A DNA stretch of 26,858 nt, from assembly GCA_025464645.1 (NCBI GenBank), contig JAODGF010000023.1:1-26858 (forward strand), given 5' to 3'. This document shows positions 1 through 7,094 of this stretch, in pieces. The notes beneath the pieces are model-generated. The model was given only the letters and a program-made list of their open reading frames with translations. It was not told the DNA's origin and searched no databases. Every line of letters begins with the position of its first letter. Position 1 is the first letter of the stretch. Both the position numbers and the translations under genes were made by a program. Source of the DNA: Methanosarcinales archaeon (GTDB taxonomy: Archaea; Halobacteriota; Syntropharchaeia; Alkanophagales; Methanospirareceae).

Positions 1-234
1 TGTCGCGGGCTGTTCAATTGCCATGAGCTTTACCTGCCCACCCTGGTCGTTGATATAATTATAGATTTTCATTGCGTGCACCATCTCCTCCTGATACTGA
101 ACCATGAACCAGTTGGCGAACCCCTTCAGTCCAATATACGTGCTGTATGCAGACATCGCCATATACAGATACGCCGAATACATCTCCCTGTTGAGCTGTT
201 TATTCAGCGCTTCTTGCATCTTCTCACTTAGCAT
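1..234 (-). CDS. Ferritin, N-terminal 78 residues (runs off left edge)
   Basis: Iron-storage ferritin of the cytoplasm, which oxidises Fe(II) and stores it as mineral. Translating the minus strand from an ATG at 234 gives 78 residues without a stop to the window edge. It opens MLSEKMQEALNKQLNREMYS and continues with the four-helix ferritin signature: a Glu in helix A (near residue 17), then QYQEEMVHA, giving the E-x2-H ferroxidase pair (E50, H53). The start is supported by GGAGGTG about 7 bases upstream, inside the 3' end of the peroxiredoxin gene, whose stop codon lies one base away. It is the last visible gene of the oxygen-defence operon, where it would limit Fenton chemistry. Family assignment is secure; the C-terminal half is not visible. 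Confidence 0.9.
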   Translation of the reverse strand, partial: MLSEKMQEALNKQLNREMYSAYLYMAMSAYSTYIGLKGFANWFMVQYQEEMVHAMKIYNYINDQGGQVKLMAIEQPAT

Positions 235-235
235 C

Positions 236-895
236 TTATTTCACCTCCGGCTGCTTTTTGTGGCAGAACCACCAGTCAAAGCATTCATATTGGCTGCTTC
301 TCTCCTTCGCAGTTTGCTCATCTGATGCAGGCGGAATTATCACCTCGTCACCAATCAGCTCGTTGTTAGGCCAATTTGCAGGTATCGCCACGCCGTTTTC
401 GTCGCCAGTTTGAAGTCCTCTAATCATTCGCAGTATTTCATCCATGTTCCTGCCGAGTTCCTGTGGATAGTATAGCATAGCTCTTATAATTCCCTGTGGG
501 TCAACGATAAATACAGCTCTAACCGTATTCGTACCCTTGTGGGGATGGATGAGCCCCAGCATCATGGCAACACGACCTGTGTCGTCAGCAATAATGGGAA
601 ACTTTATCTCTACATTCAGGTTCTCCTTTATCCATTCTACCCATTTTATGTGGCTGAATACCTGGTCTATACTCAATCCGACAAGCTCGCAGTCGAGTTT
701 TTTAAACGCTTCAAATCGCCTTTGAAAAGCCACGAACTCGGTCGTGCACACGGGTGTAAAATCCGCGGGATGACTGAACAGGACAAACCATTTGCCCTTG
801 TACTCTTCTGGCAGTTTCTTCCTCCCATGAGTTGTCTGTACTTCTATTTCCGGGAAATCTTCCCCAATCAGGGGCATACCTCCTTTTTCTTCCAT
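236..895 (-). CDS. Peroxiredoxin, archaeal Prx6 / thioredoxin-peroxidase type
   Basis: Thiol peroxidase of 219 residues that reduces H2O2 and organic peroxides in the cytoplasm. The peroxidatic cysteine is C50 in the P-x3-T-x2-C motif (PADFTPVC). Two further cysteines, C205 and C211, lie in the C-terminal tail. This layout matches, from memory, the Aeropyrum pernix enzyme (C50, C207, C213), in which the tail cysteines resolve the oxidised form. The ATG at 895 has GGAGG seven bases upstream, overlapping the catalase stop codon (TAGGAGG). The internal ATG at 877 has GGAGGT directly abutting it, too close to serve it, so I keep 895. It is the fifth gene of the oxygen-defence operon, ten bases after catalase. 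Confidence 0.93.
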   Translation of the reverse strand: MEEKGGMPLIGEDFPEIEVQTTHGRKKLPEEYKGKWFVLFSHPADFTPVCTTEFVAFQRRFEAFKKLDCELVGLSIDQVFSHIKWVEWIKENLNVEIKFPIIADDTGRVAMMLGLIHPHKGTNTVRAVFIVDPQGIIRAMLYYPQELGRNMDEILRMIRGLQTGDENGVAIPANWPNNELIGDEVIIPPASDEQTAKERSSQYECFDWWFCHKKQPEVK

Positions 896-905
896 ATTAT
901 GCCTC

Positions 906-2384
906 CTATTTCATTTCAAATTTTAAACCTTCAGCTACGGATTGTCCCAACGTCGGATCAGCCTTTGTCAGGTTACCAATCACCCGCTGCTGAATCGGTT
1001 TGTCTATGTGCATAAGATCCGCAATAAGGTTATCTACCAGATGCTCCTGGTCCATCTTGCTCAAAGAGCGAAATCTCTCTCCCGCCTGGTCGAAATCATC
1101 CGTTTTGCTGATCTTGCGCCGAGTTACTTCCCCCTCTACGTGATATACACGAGCGGTACCCGCCGGAGCCTCCATAGGCATACCACCAGCTAAGCTATTG
1201 GGCTCATAATTGACCGGTCCACTGAATTTTCCCGACTGCATGGCTCCATCGCGCTGATTGTTGTTGACTGGAACCCGAGGTCGGTTGATGGGGAGTTGCA
1301 GGTAGTTCGCTCCTAACCGATAGCGCTGAGTATCGTTATAGGAGAATGTTCGACCCTGGAGTAACTTGTCATCGGAAAACTCGATTCCGGGAACGATGCT
1401 GGCGGGACAGAAAGCTGCCTGCTCCACCTCGGCGAAGAAATTTTCGGGATTGCGATTGAGTACCATTGTGCCTACGGGCATCAGCGGGAATTTATCCTCG
1501 GGCCATGTTTTTGTGGCATCGAGAGGATCGAAATTTTGTTCCAATTCGTCAGCAATATCCATCAACTGAACATTGAGTTCGTACACAACCTCTTCGCCGC
1601 GAGCGATTGCATCCCAGAGATCACGGGCGAGGTAATCGGGGTCGTCACCTGCCAACCGTGCCGCTTCATGTCGGTCAAGGTTATGTACACCCAATTTTGG
1701 TTTCCAGTGGTATTTCACGTACACCGCCTTTCCTTCGGCGTTCACCCACACGTATGTATTTACGCCGAAACCTTCTTGCATTCGGTAGCTTCTGGGCGTC
1801 CCGCGGTCTGAGAAGAGCCAGGTGATCATGTGGGTTGATTCTGGCGTCAGAGAGATGAAATCCCAAAAACGGTTATGTGCGGAAGAGGCAGATGGGATAT
1901 TGCTATCCGGTGCTCCCTTGAAGGCATGGACCATATCGGGGAACTTGATGGCGTCCCGAATGAAAAATACTGGCAGATTATTCCCTACAAGGTCGTAGTT
2001 CCCCTCCTCAGTGTAAAACTTAACGGCAAATCCACGGGGGTCTCTCACGGTATCCGCAGAGCCACGTCCTCCGGTGACGGTGGAAAAACGCACAAATATG
2101 GGGGTCTTCTTATCGGGATCCTGAAGAAACTTCGCCTTCGTATAAGGTGCCATGCTCCTGTAAACCTGAAAGTAGCCGTGTGCCCCTGCACCCTTGGCAT
2201 GGACAACCCTCTCGGGGATTCGCTCTCTATCAAAATGAGCCATCTTCTCGATAAACTGAACGTCTTGTAACAATACAGGACCGCGTTCGCCAACGGTCAT
2301 CGAGTTCTGGTCGTCCGTGATCGGGGCACCCTGATTCGTGGTCAAATATCTCTCTTTTTTTCCTTTCACGAGGTCTTCCTCCAT
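906..2384 (-). CDS. katA: Monofunctional heme catalase
   Basis: Converts H2O2 to water and O2 at a heme b centre. At 492 residues it has small-subunit (clade 3-like) length. The distal histidine is H62 in VVHAKGAGAHG, the GNN motif with the distal-side asparagine is near 134-136, and the proximal heme-ligand tyrosine is Y361 in RLGANYLQLP. No signal peptide is present, so it is cytoplasmic. The ATG at 2384 follows the superoxide reductase stop by ten bases, with a G-rich stretch (GGGGA) upstream. The enzyme is of bacterial type and patchily distributed among anaerobic archaea, so lateral acquisition is plausible but untested. It sits in operon between superoxide reductase, which makes H2O2, and peroxiredoxin, which removes residual H2O2. 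Confidence 0.96.
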   Translation of the reverse strand: MEEDLVKGKKERYLTTNQGAPITDDQNSMTVGERGPVLLQDVQFIEKMAHFDRERIPERVVHAKGAGAHGYFQVYRSMAPYTKAKFLQDPDKKTPIFVRFSTVTGGRGSADTVRDPRGFAVKFYTEEGNYDLVGNNLPVFFIRDAIKFPDMVHAFKGAPDSNIPSASSAHNRFWDFISLTPESTHMITWLFSDRGTPRSYRMQEGFGVNTYVWVNAEGKAVYVKYHWKPKLGVHNLDRHEAARLAGDDPDYLARDLWDAIARGEEVVYELNVQLMDIADELEQNFDPLDATKTWPEDKFPLMPVGTMVLNRNPENFFAEVEQAAFCPASIVPGIEFSDDKLLQGRTFSYNDTQRYRLGANYLQLPINRPRVPVNNNQRDGAMQSGKFSGPVNYEPNSLAGGMPMEAPAGTARVYHVEGEVTRRKISKTDDFDQAGERFRSLSKMDQEHLVDNLIADLMHIDKPIQQRVIGNLTKADPTLGQSVAEGLKFEMK

Positions 2385-2394
2385 TCCGCTTCCC

Positions 2395-2745
2395 CTATTC
2401 CACTTCTATACAGTTCTGCCACACACCGTGGACGTTGCAATATGCGAGCGCACAGAACGCTTTGAATTCAGAAACAGGCACCTGAAACCTGATGTTTGGG
2501 TTGGTATAACCTGCTGTGAACGCTGCCCTGCCAAGGTCAACTACCTGCCCCCCTTTCTTCACTCCGTACAGCTCTATCCATGCAATATGGTGTTCCATCG
2601 TGTTAGGATGCGGCACATCCTTACCCACTACCACTCGTACAACATCCATGTTCCCTTCTCCTCGTCCCTTGCCAACCTCGATATAAGGGACATGCTTCTC
2701 TTTACCTTCCACTTCTGCTCCTTTCAATAAATCTCCAAATTCCAT
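2395..2745 (-). CDS. sor: Superoxide reductase (neelaredoxin, 1Fe-SOR)
   Basis: Reduces superoxide to H2O2 without releasing O2, as typical in anaerobes. At 116 residues it is a one-iron neelaredoxin lacking the N-terminal desulforedoxin domain. The His4Cys iron site is complete: H18 (EKHVP, with E16 and K17 of the catalytic loop), H46 and H52 (HPNTMEHH), C103 and H106 (CNVHGVW). The ATG at 2745 is preceded by GGAGGGGATAAA, and the cytochrome stop codon is twelve bases upstream. It has no signal peptide, so it works in the cytoplasm, presumably fed by rubredoxin or another donor not seen here. Its product is the substrate of the catalase and peroxiredoxin encoded next. Confidence 0.95.
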   Translation of the reverse strand: MEFGDLLKGAEVEGKEKHVPYIEVGKGRGEGNMDVVRVVVGKDVPHPNTMEHHIAWIELYGVKKGGQVVDLGRAAFTAGYTNPNIRFQVPVSEFKAFCALAYCNVHGVWQNCIEVE

Positions 2746-2757
2746 TTTATCCCCTCC

Positions 2758-4101
2758 TTATTTCTCTCCCCTTCTCAACAAATAAGCCACAACCAAAAGA
2801 CTTATTAACACAAAAAATATCTCAAAACCAGGAACTCCTTTGTCTGGCACTTCTACCGTGCCTTCTGCACCTGCCATCTCTATCACAGGTGCAACGACTG
2901 CACCTTTGCCAAAGAGCTCATCAAGGAATTTCTGCGACGCCGACCGGTAGTTCAACTTCGCTTCCACTTTAATGGGTCCTTTCACATGGTCTGAAATGGT
3001 GAAGTTAAACTTCTCAACGCGGGTCTCTTTCGGCAGCAGTCTGTTATCGGAGAGCGTTGATTCCGCCTCCCAGACTTTCATCGTCGGATGTCCAGACGCA
3101 TCTCCGAGTACAACGTGGTACATCACGGCATCGGGACCCACGTCACCATCTGAATCAAGCCCGCCGGTGTGGTATATTTCCTTTCCAGTGGCATCCGTTG
3201 CTACGACCTCTATCCATACCTCCCTCGCCTCTGTGAGTCCGGTCGGCAGCTTGTGCCCTGCTCCTGAATTTGTTACTTTTACCATGACTTCGGCTTCTGA
3301 ATCCTTCTCCGCGATTACCAGTTCAAGCGTTGCCGCGGACTTCAACCGCTCTATCGCCATTCGCTGATGCACCTCTGAGCCCATAACACCGGTTACCGCG
3401 GCGTTACCACCCACAAAATAGTGGGTATAGACATGGTCCCTCCCGGGTCCAATCTCTGATGCCTTGCCAGGATTCGCCTCAAAATGCGTAATACCATGTG
3501 TCATGTGGCAGTCCTGGCATTGTGTAGTCGAATTGTAAGGTCCCTCTTTCCATTCGGTATACGTCTCCTCGATTGGAATACCGGTCACAGGATGGTTGAC
3601 TTCGTGGCACATTCCGCAGAATTCCGCCTTTGTGTGGATGTCTGAGAACATACTCCCGTGATATGGTGATTTTGAGTCGTTATAAGGCCCTCGCTTAGTT
3701 CCGTCGGGTGAGACGGCAAAAGCACCGTTTCCTATGCCCGTGGATTTATTGACACTGTGACAGAAATCGCACTGTATCCCCTTCTTTGAGATTTCACTCA
3801 GATTCCCAGGTCCAATTGGCGGAATTTCACCACTGAGGACGCCGATTGGCGTATGACATCGCGCACAGTAGGTATCCGTTAGACCTTTCGTCTCGCGAGA
3901 AGCTACCGCTTCTTCCGCCAGATAAACAGGGTCGAGGTATGCAATTGAATGCATCGACCCGTTCCACTGATTGTATATTTCTGCATGACAGCCCTTGCAT
4001 ACCGTCGGAGCATCGAAATCAGAAGATTCAATTGCTCCTGTAACCATCGAACCGGCTAATAGGGTACAGGCGATCATAACGAGAGGGATTATACCTCTCA
4101 T
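2758..4101 (-). CDS. Pentaheme c-type cytochrome, c554-like, with PGF-CTERM-like surface anchor
   Basis: Secreted multiheme electron carrier of 447 residues. A signal peptide occupies about residues 1-22 (hydrophobic IIPLVMIACTLLAG). Five CxxCH heme sites begin at C35, C79, C111, C162 and C195. The first two sit in a cytochrome c554-like context (CKGCHAEIYNQW, YCARCHTPIG). Residues of about 240-410 look beta-rich and carry no heme motif. The C-terminus is VPGFEIFF, then a hydrophobic stretch, then LLRRGEK, which resembles the PGF-CTERM signal processed by archaeosortase. The protein therefore probably faces the pseudoperiplasm or S-layer. Its start overlaps the upstream mini-ferritin stop as ATGA, so the two are translationally coupled. 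An extracytoplasmic electron carrier inside a cytoplasmic detoxification operon is unusual. It might reduce peroxide or O2 outside the membrane or take part in extracellular electron transfer; the sequence does not decide. Confidence 0.9.
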   Translation of the reverse strand: MRGIIPLVMIACTLLAGSMVTGAIESSDFDAPTVCKGCHAEIYNQWNGSMHSIAYLDPVYLAEEAVASRETKGLTDTYCARCHTPIGVLSGEIPPIGPGNLSEISKKGIQCDFCHSVNKSTGIGNGAFAVSPDGTKRGPYNDSKSPYHGSMFSDIHTKAEFCGMCHEVNHPVTGIPIEETYTEWKEGPYNSTTQCQDCHMTHGITHFEANPGKASEIGPGRDHVYTHYFVGGNAAVTGVMGSEVHQRMAIERLKSAATLELVIAEKDSEAEVMVKVTNSGAGHKLPTGLTEAREVWIEVVATDATGKEIYHTGGLDSDGDVGPDAVMYHVVLGDASGHPTMKVWEAESTLSDNRLLPKETRVEKFNFTISDHVKGPIKVEAKLNYRSASQKFLDELFGKGAVVAPVIEMAGAEGTVEVPDKGVPGFEIFFVLISLLVVAYLLRRGEK

Positions 4102-4379
4102 TCCATCAATTCCTCCACTTCTTTCTTACCCTTCTCCAATTCATCCACCTGCTCCCTGTCTTGCCTTAGAAGCAGAGCCTGAAATTCGCCCATGTGTGTC
4201 TTCTCTTCTTTTGCTATATCCCGCAGAACAGCTTTGACTTCTTCTCGCTCCGCCATCGCCGCGAGCTGCTCGTACAGATTTACAGCATCCAGTTCCGCGA
4301 TCATCCCCACACGCAATATCTCCCTATCTCTATCTTCCTTACTCACCTTTTCCAAATCTATCGGTAATTCGGATAACAT
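4098..4379 (-). CDS. Encapsulated-ferritin-like (EncFtn) mini-ferritin, stand-alone
   Basis: Small two-helix ferritin-like protein of 93 residues. E29 (in AELDAVNLYEQ), E59 and H62 (in EEKTHMGEF) have the same 30- and 3-residue spacing as E32, E62 and H65 of Rhodospirillum rubrum EncFtn, the di-iron site formed at the dimer interface. From memory it also closely resembles the N-terminal domain fused to the encapsulin shell of Pyrococcus furiosus. Here it stands alone, ends in EVEELME with no evident encapsulin-targeting tail, and has no shell gene in the window. It is the first gene of the oxygen-defence operon, with AAGGTG upstream of its ATG. It probably oxidises Fe(II), with or without a shell. 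A short rubrerythrin-like peroxidase is the alternative. Confidence 0.82.
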   Translation of the reverse strand: MLSELPIDLEKVSKEDRDREILRVGMIAELDAVNLYEQLAAMAEREEVKAVLRDIAKEEKTHMGEFQALLLRQDREQVDELEKGKKEVEELME

Positions 4380-4401
4380 ACTTACACCTTATACTTCATT
4401 C

Positions 4402-4409
4402 TTTATAAA
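4402..4409 (-). promoter_or_regulatory. TATA box of the oxygen-defence operon
   Basis: TTTATAAA lies about 26 bases upstream of the mini-ferritin ATG (4379), in the 35-base gap after afpA. An archaeal start site about 25 bases downstream would give an almost leaderless transcript. A second AT-rich element (4429-4440) inside the end of afpA could instead supply a leader containing the AAGGTG ribosome site. Which one is used is inference. Confidence 0.5.
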
Positions 4410-4414
4410 CGTTC

Positions 4415-4975
4415 CTATTCTTGAGTATGATTATAAATACTCAGCTTCTTCACCACCTCTTCTATCTCCTCCACTCGACTCAAAACTGTAATACCACGCA
4501 TTCTTCGTAACTTCTCTACGTTCTCTACATCCTCTTTCCGCATTCGTAACTTCAGGTCTCTGCCGTTAGGCAGCTTTGTTATTATCTCGCCCTCTTTCTG
4601 GTCAACGGGAAAGATATACACAGGCACATCTGCTTTCATGGCTTGTGCTGCCGAATTTGTAATCAGCGAATCCGCGATGCAATGTGCTATCTTTGCTACG
4701 GTATTTGCCGTTGCAGGTGCTATTAAAACGAAATTGTATTTGCCTAACTGTATTTTCCCTGATAAAAATGGCGCATTTGGTCCTAATTCCGGACTCACCT
4801 TTGGAAAATGCTCTTTAACTTCTTTCAATAGCTTGTAGAACTTTAAAACCACCTTCCCCTCCCTGGAGAGATAAACATCCACCTCTAAGTTATACTTCTT
4901 TGTGAGTTCCTTCATGACACTCACGCACTCGGTTAACTGATCTCCGGAGCCTGTAATCCCCCATGCTATCTTCAT
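4415..4975 (-). CDS. afpA: Archaeoflavoprotein AfpA / DmrX-like flavoprotein
   Basis: FMN-binding protein of 186 residues in the flavoprotein (PF02441) fold. It carries the N-terminal MKIAWGITGSG loop, the flavin-binding core APATANTVAKIAHCIADSL and a following TNSAAQAM segment. Archaeoglobus AfpA accepts electrons from ferredoxin. The Methanosarcina relative DmrX reduces dihydromethanopterin, so either role is possible. I chose the ATG at 4975 because family members begin at this MKIAWGITG. An in-frame TTG at 4990 would add five residues but has no ribosome site. A TATA box 26-33 bases upstream suits a leaderless message. It lies between an Isf flavoprotein and the oxygen-defence operon, all on the minus strand. 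Confidence 0.85.
   Translation of the reverse strand: MKIAWGITGSGDQLTECVSVMKELTKKYNLEVDVYLSREGKVVLKFYKLLKEVKEHFPKVSPELGPNAPFLSGKIQLGKYNFVLIAPATANTVAKIAHCIADSLITNSAAQAMKADVPVYIFPVDQKEGEIITKLPNGRDLKLRMRKEDVENVEKLRRMRGITVLSRVEEIEEVVKKLSIYNHTQE
4422..4443. promoter_or_regulatory. 7-bp perfect inverted repeat, possible operator
   Basis: TGAGTAT (4422-4428) and its exact reverse complement ATACTCA (4437-4443) flank the AT-rich spacer GATTATAA. The element covers the last codons of afpA and lies just upstream of the TATA box of the oxygen-defence operon. Its dyad symmetry, spacing of about two helical turns and position suit a dimeric repressor site. It could equally be a chance hairpin in coding sequence. 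Confidence 0.35.
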
Positions 4976-5000
4976 GCTGTAATTATTCAATATTTCGTGC

Positions 5001-5008
5001 TATAAAAT
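5001..5008 (-). promoter_or_regulatory. TATA box of afpA
   Basis: ATTTTATA on the minus strand lies in the 56-base gap after the Isf gene, centred about 30 bases before the afpA ATG. With no Shine-Dalgarno sequence at that ATG, a leaderless or very short-leader transcript is the natural reading. Confidence 0.5.
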
Positions 5009-5031
5009 GTATTTTACTTTGTTATCATCTG

Positions 5032-5634
5032 TTATAATTTATTTTTTCTCGTAAACCAAACCTCTATAAGTCTATCCACCGTCTTATAAAGACTTTTCAA
5101 GCCTTCCTCGTCTTCTTTAACGCCATCCGCACCTTTATCCTTTGACCAGAAGGTTGCACCGAGGTTCGCACCGAAAGCTCCTCCTCCTACGGGAATCATC
5201 TCATTTATCAAGTAGAAATCAGTAATAGCCCTGATTGCGAGTTCCTGCCCACCTATACGGTCGCCGCCGTCAGCAACTGCTGCTCCCACTTTTCCTCGTA
5301 GCGCATGAGGTTTGCTCGCAGCAAAAGCTCTCATCCTGTCGAGAACCACTTTTGCCTGACCGCTGAGTGTTCCCTGATACACTGGCGTTCCAATCAAAAT
5401 AGCATCTGCCCATTCAAATCCTGAATATACTTCATTCATTGCATCGTCGTGAATACAACTTCCTTCTTTAATGCAGTGGTCGCAGTGTATGCAAAAGTTG
5501 AGCTTCTTACCGCGAACCGAGAAATACCGCGTTTCTACATTCCATTTCTCTTCTGCATATCTTAACGCCTCCCTGACTATCCAGTCGGTAGCAGCTATTC
5601 TTGGACTCCCCGAGATACCAAAAAGTTTTAGCAT
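5032..5634 (-). CDS. Iron-sulfur flavoprotein (Isf family, NADPH-dependent FMN reductase fold)
   Basis: Flavodoxin-like FMN protein of 200 residues with one [4Fe-4S] cluster. The FMN phosphate loop is SGSPR (residues 8-12). The compact cysteine motif C48-x2-C51-x2-C54-x5-C60 fits the Isf signature CX2CX2CX4-7C. GTPVYQGTLSGQAK is the second flavin loop. Methanosarcina Isf accepts electrons from ferredoxin and reduces O2 and H2O2 to water, which fits the adjacent oxygen-defence genes, but that function here is inferred. It starts 30 bases after the phosphoglycerate mutase stop with no strong ribosome site and no clear promoter, so it is probably cotranscribed with apgM. Confidence 0.87.
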   Translation of the reverse strand: MLKLFGISGSPRIAATDWIVREALRYAEEKWNVETRYFSVRGKKLNFCIHCDHCIKEGSCIHDDAMNEVYSGFEWADAILIGTPVYQGTLSGQAKVVLDRMRAFAASKPHALRGKVGAAVADGGDRIGGQELAIRAITDFYLINEMIPVGGGAFGANLGATFWSKDKGADGVKEDEEGLKSLYKTVDRLIEVWFTRKNKL

Positions 5635-5664
5635 TCGTCTTTACTTTGCATAGCAGTTCAGACT

Positions 5665-6906
5665 TCACGTCCCATACATCTTATAATAACCCATAAAATC
5701 AGATAAGATTGGCATCAAATCAATACCTCTTATCCTGCCTAACCCACCTGAAGCAGCAGAAAACTCATCGAATTTATTTACTCTATCTTTCCTGACTCCC
5801 ACACCTTTTATAACCAGGGGAACAGGGTCACTGCTATGCCTTTTTATTGATACGGGGGTGCTATGGTCGGCGGTAATGACGATATATGCGTCAGCATCCT
5901 TTATCCGTGCTACAAGCTCTTTATCTATCCTTGAAATCATATCCCTCTTTCCTTCAAAGTCGCCATCGTGTCCCATGCTATCGGTGGCTTTTACGTGGAG
6001 GAATACAAAATCATGCGCTTTCAATGCATGCAATGTAGCTTCCGCTTTATTAGTTAAGTTCGTATCCGCTGTGCCTGTTGCACCCTCAATGGGGATGACA
6101 TCCATACCAAGATATTTCGCAACGCCTTTATAGAGGGAAGCACCTGCTATACATGCAGCGCTAAATCCAAATCGCGCTTTTAGCGACGGTACTTCCTCAT
6201 AACTGCCCGCACCTCTTAGCAAAATAATATTTGCAGGTAGTTCCCCTTTACGTCTCCTTTCTTCATTTTCTGGATGCCCATTCAGTATCTCATAACTCAG
6301 CCTGACGAATTCATTTACGATTTTTGCGGTCTTCTTCTCACCCTCGCCTTCATTAAGTGGCACACATTTTTTTACTATGCCTCCTGCTTCATGTGTGTCC
6401 ACGTCCGAGACATATTTGGATAGATTTTCGGTTTTACCTTCCATTACCACTGCACATCTATGCTCTGTGGTATTTTTCAGGGATATCTTAACGCCATCTA
6501 TTTCAAGCCCGTTTAGCGCTTCTGCCAGTTCTTTACCTCCCTTTCTACCTGCTCTTCGGTCTATGACACGCATTTTTTCATCTACGGTAGCGAAGTTCGC
6601 TCTAAATGCAACATCTCCCTTGTGCAGAGGCATATCGGCACCAAGCGCTTCAAAAACGCCTCTACCTGGATAATATTTGTATGGGTCGTAACCAAAGATT
6701 GCCAGATGTGCAGTATCGCTTCCGGGCACTATCCCGGGTGATATTACGTCCATCAGCCCATTTATTCCCGCTTTGCTTATTTCGTCTATATTGGGTGTAT
6801 CAGCAGCCTGTAACGGTGTCTTTCCAGCCAGCGAGGGACGATCTCCAAGACCATCACAGATCACCAGTATCACTTTATTTTTATCATAGTCTGGTTTTGT
6901 GCTCAT
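5665..6906 (-). CDS. apgM: Cofactor-independent phosphoglycerate mutase, archaeal type
   Basis: Interconverts 3- and 2-phosphoglycerate in glycolysis and gluconeogenesis. At 413 residues it has normal archaeal (ApgM) length and belongs to the alkaline phosphatase superfamily. Visible metal-site motifs are VICDGLGDRPS with D18, SPGIVPGSDTAHLAIFGYDP with nucleophile S63, VKATDSMGHDGD and VITADHSTP. The ATG at 6906 is preceded by AGGAGG at a rather long spacing (about 14 bases) and a TATA box. It heads a minus-strand run with the Isf flavoprotein. It marks the left border of the plus-strand restriction-modification island. Confidence 0.95.
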   Translation of the reverse strand: MSTKPDYDKNKVILVICDGLGDRPSLAGKTPLQAADTPNIDEISKAGINGLMDVISPGIVPGSDTAHLAIFGYDPYKYYPGRGVFEALGADMPLHKGDVAFRANFATVDEKMRVIDRRAGRKGGKELAEALNGLEIDGVKISLKNTTEHRCAVVMEGKTENLSKYVSDVDTHEAGGIVKKCVPLNEGEGEKKTAKIVNEFVRLSYEILNGHPENEERRRKGELPANIILLRGAGSYEEVPSLKARFGFSAACIAGASLYKGVAKYLGMDVIPIEGATGTADTNLTNKAEATLHALKAHDFVFLHVKATDSMGHDGDFEGKRDMISRIDKELVARIKDADAYIVITADHSTPVSIKRHSSDPVPLVIKGVGVRKDRVNKFDEFSAASGGLGRIRGIDLMPILSDFMGYYKMYGT

Positions 6907-6937
6907 TGGTTATTTATTAACCTCCTGCATTTATATT

Positions 6938-7048
6938 TTTTATAAAATAATTTGGTCGCCGAAAGCGATTAATGAACTTGGTAGAATCTGTGACTACATA
7001 AGCGAAGACTCAGAAGGTTTTATATATTCCTTCCTAAATAAGATATTA
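6938..7048 (+). pseudogene. ParE/RelE-like toxin N-terminal remnant
   Basis: A 37-codon stretch reads FYKIIWSPKAINELGRICDY and then ISEDSEGF...FLNKIL. This resembles the start of ParE-type toxins of type II toxin-antitoxin systems (IWSxKAxxDLxxIxxYIxED pattern). It has no plausible start codon: the reading frame opens only at a GTG inside apgM, on the opposite strand. Similarity stops after about 37 residues of a family that is usually 90-100 long, and no antitoxin gene is adjacent. It is most likely a decayed fragment in the spacer between apgM and the methyltransferase. The match is from pattern recognition only. Confidence 0.4.
6939..6948 (-). promoter_or_regulatory. TATA box of apgM
   Basis: ATTTTATAAA on the minus strand lies 33-42 bases upstream of the apgM ATG. 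It overlaps the start of the toxin-like remnant read on the plus strand, so whatever placed the remnant here left this promoter intact or supplied it. Confidence 0.4.
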
Positions 7049-7094
7049 AAAACGAGAGGTGATAAAAGGGCTTTAGTGGAGATGATGTTGGAAA

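Noticed and set aside
539..1015. Plus-strand frame of 158 residues, and similar antisense frames over catalase, fqo and apgM
   Set aside because: They lie opposite well-supported genes and show no recognisable domains or ribosome sites.
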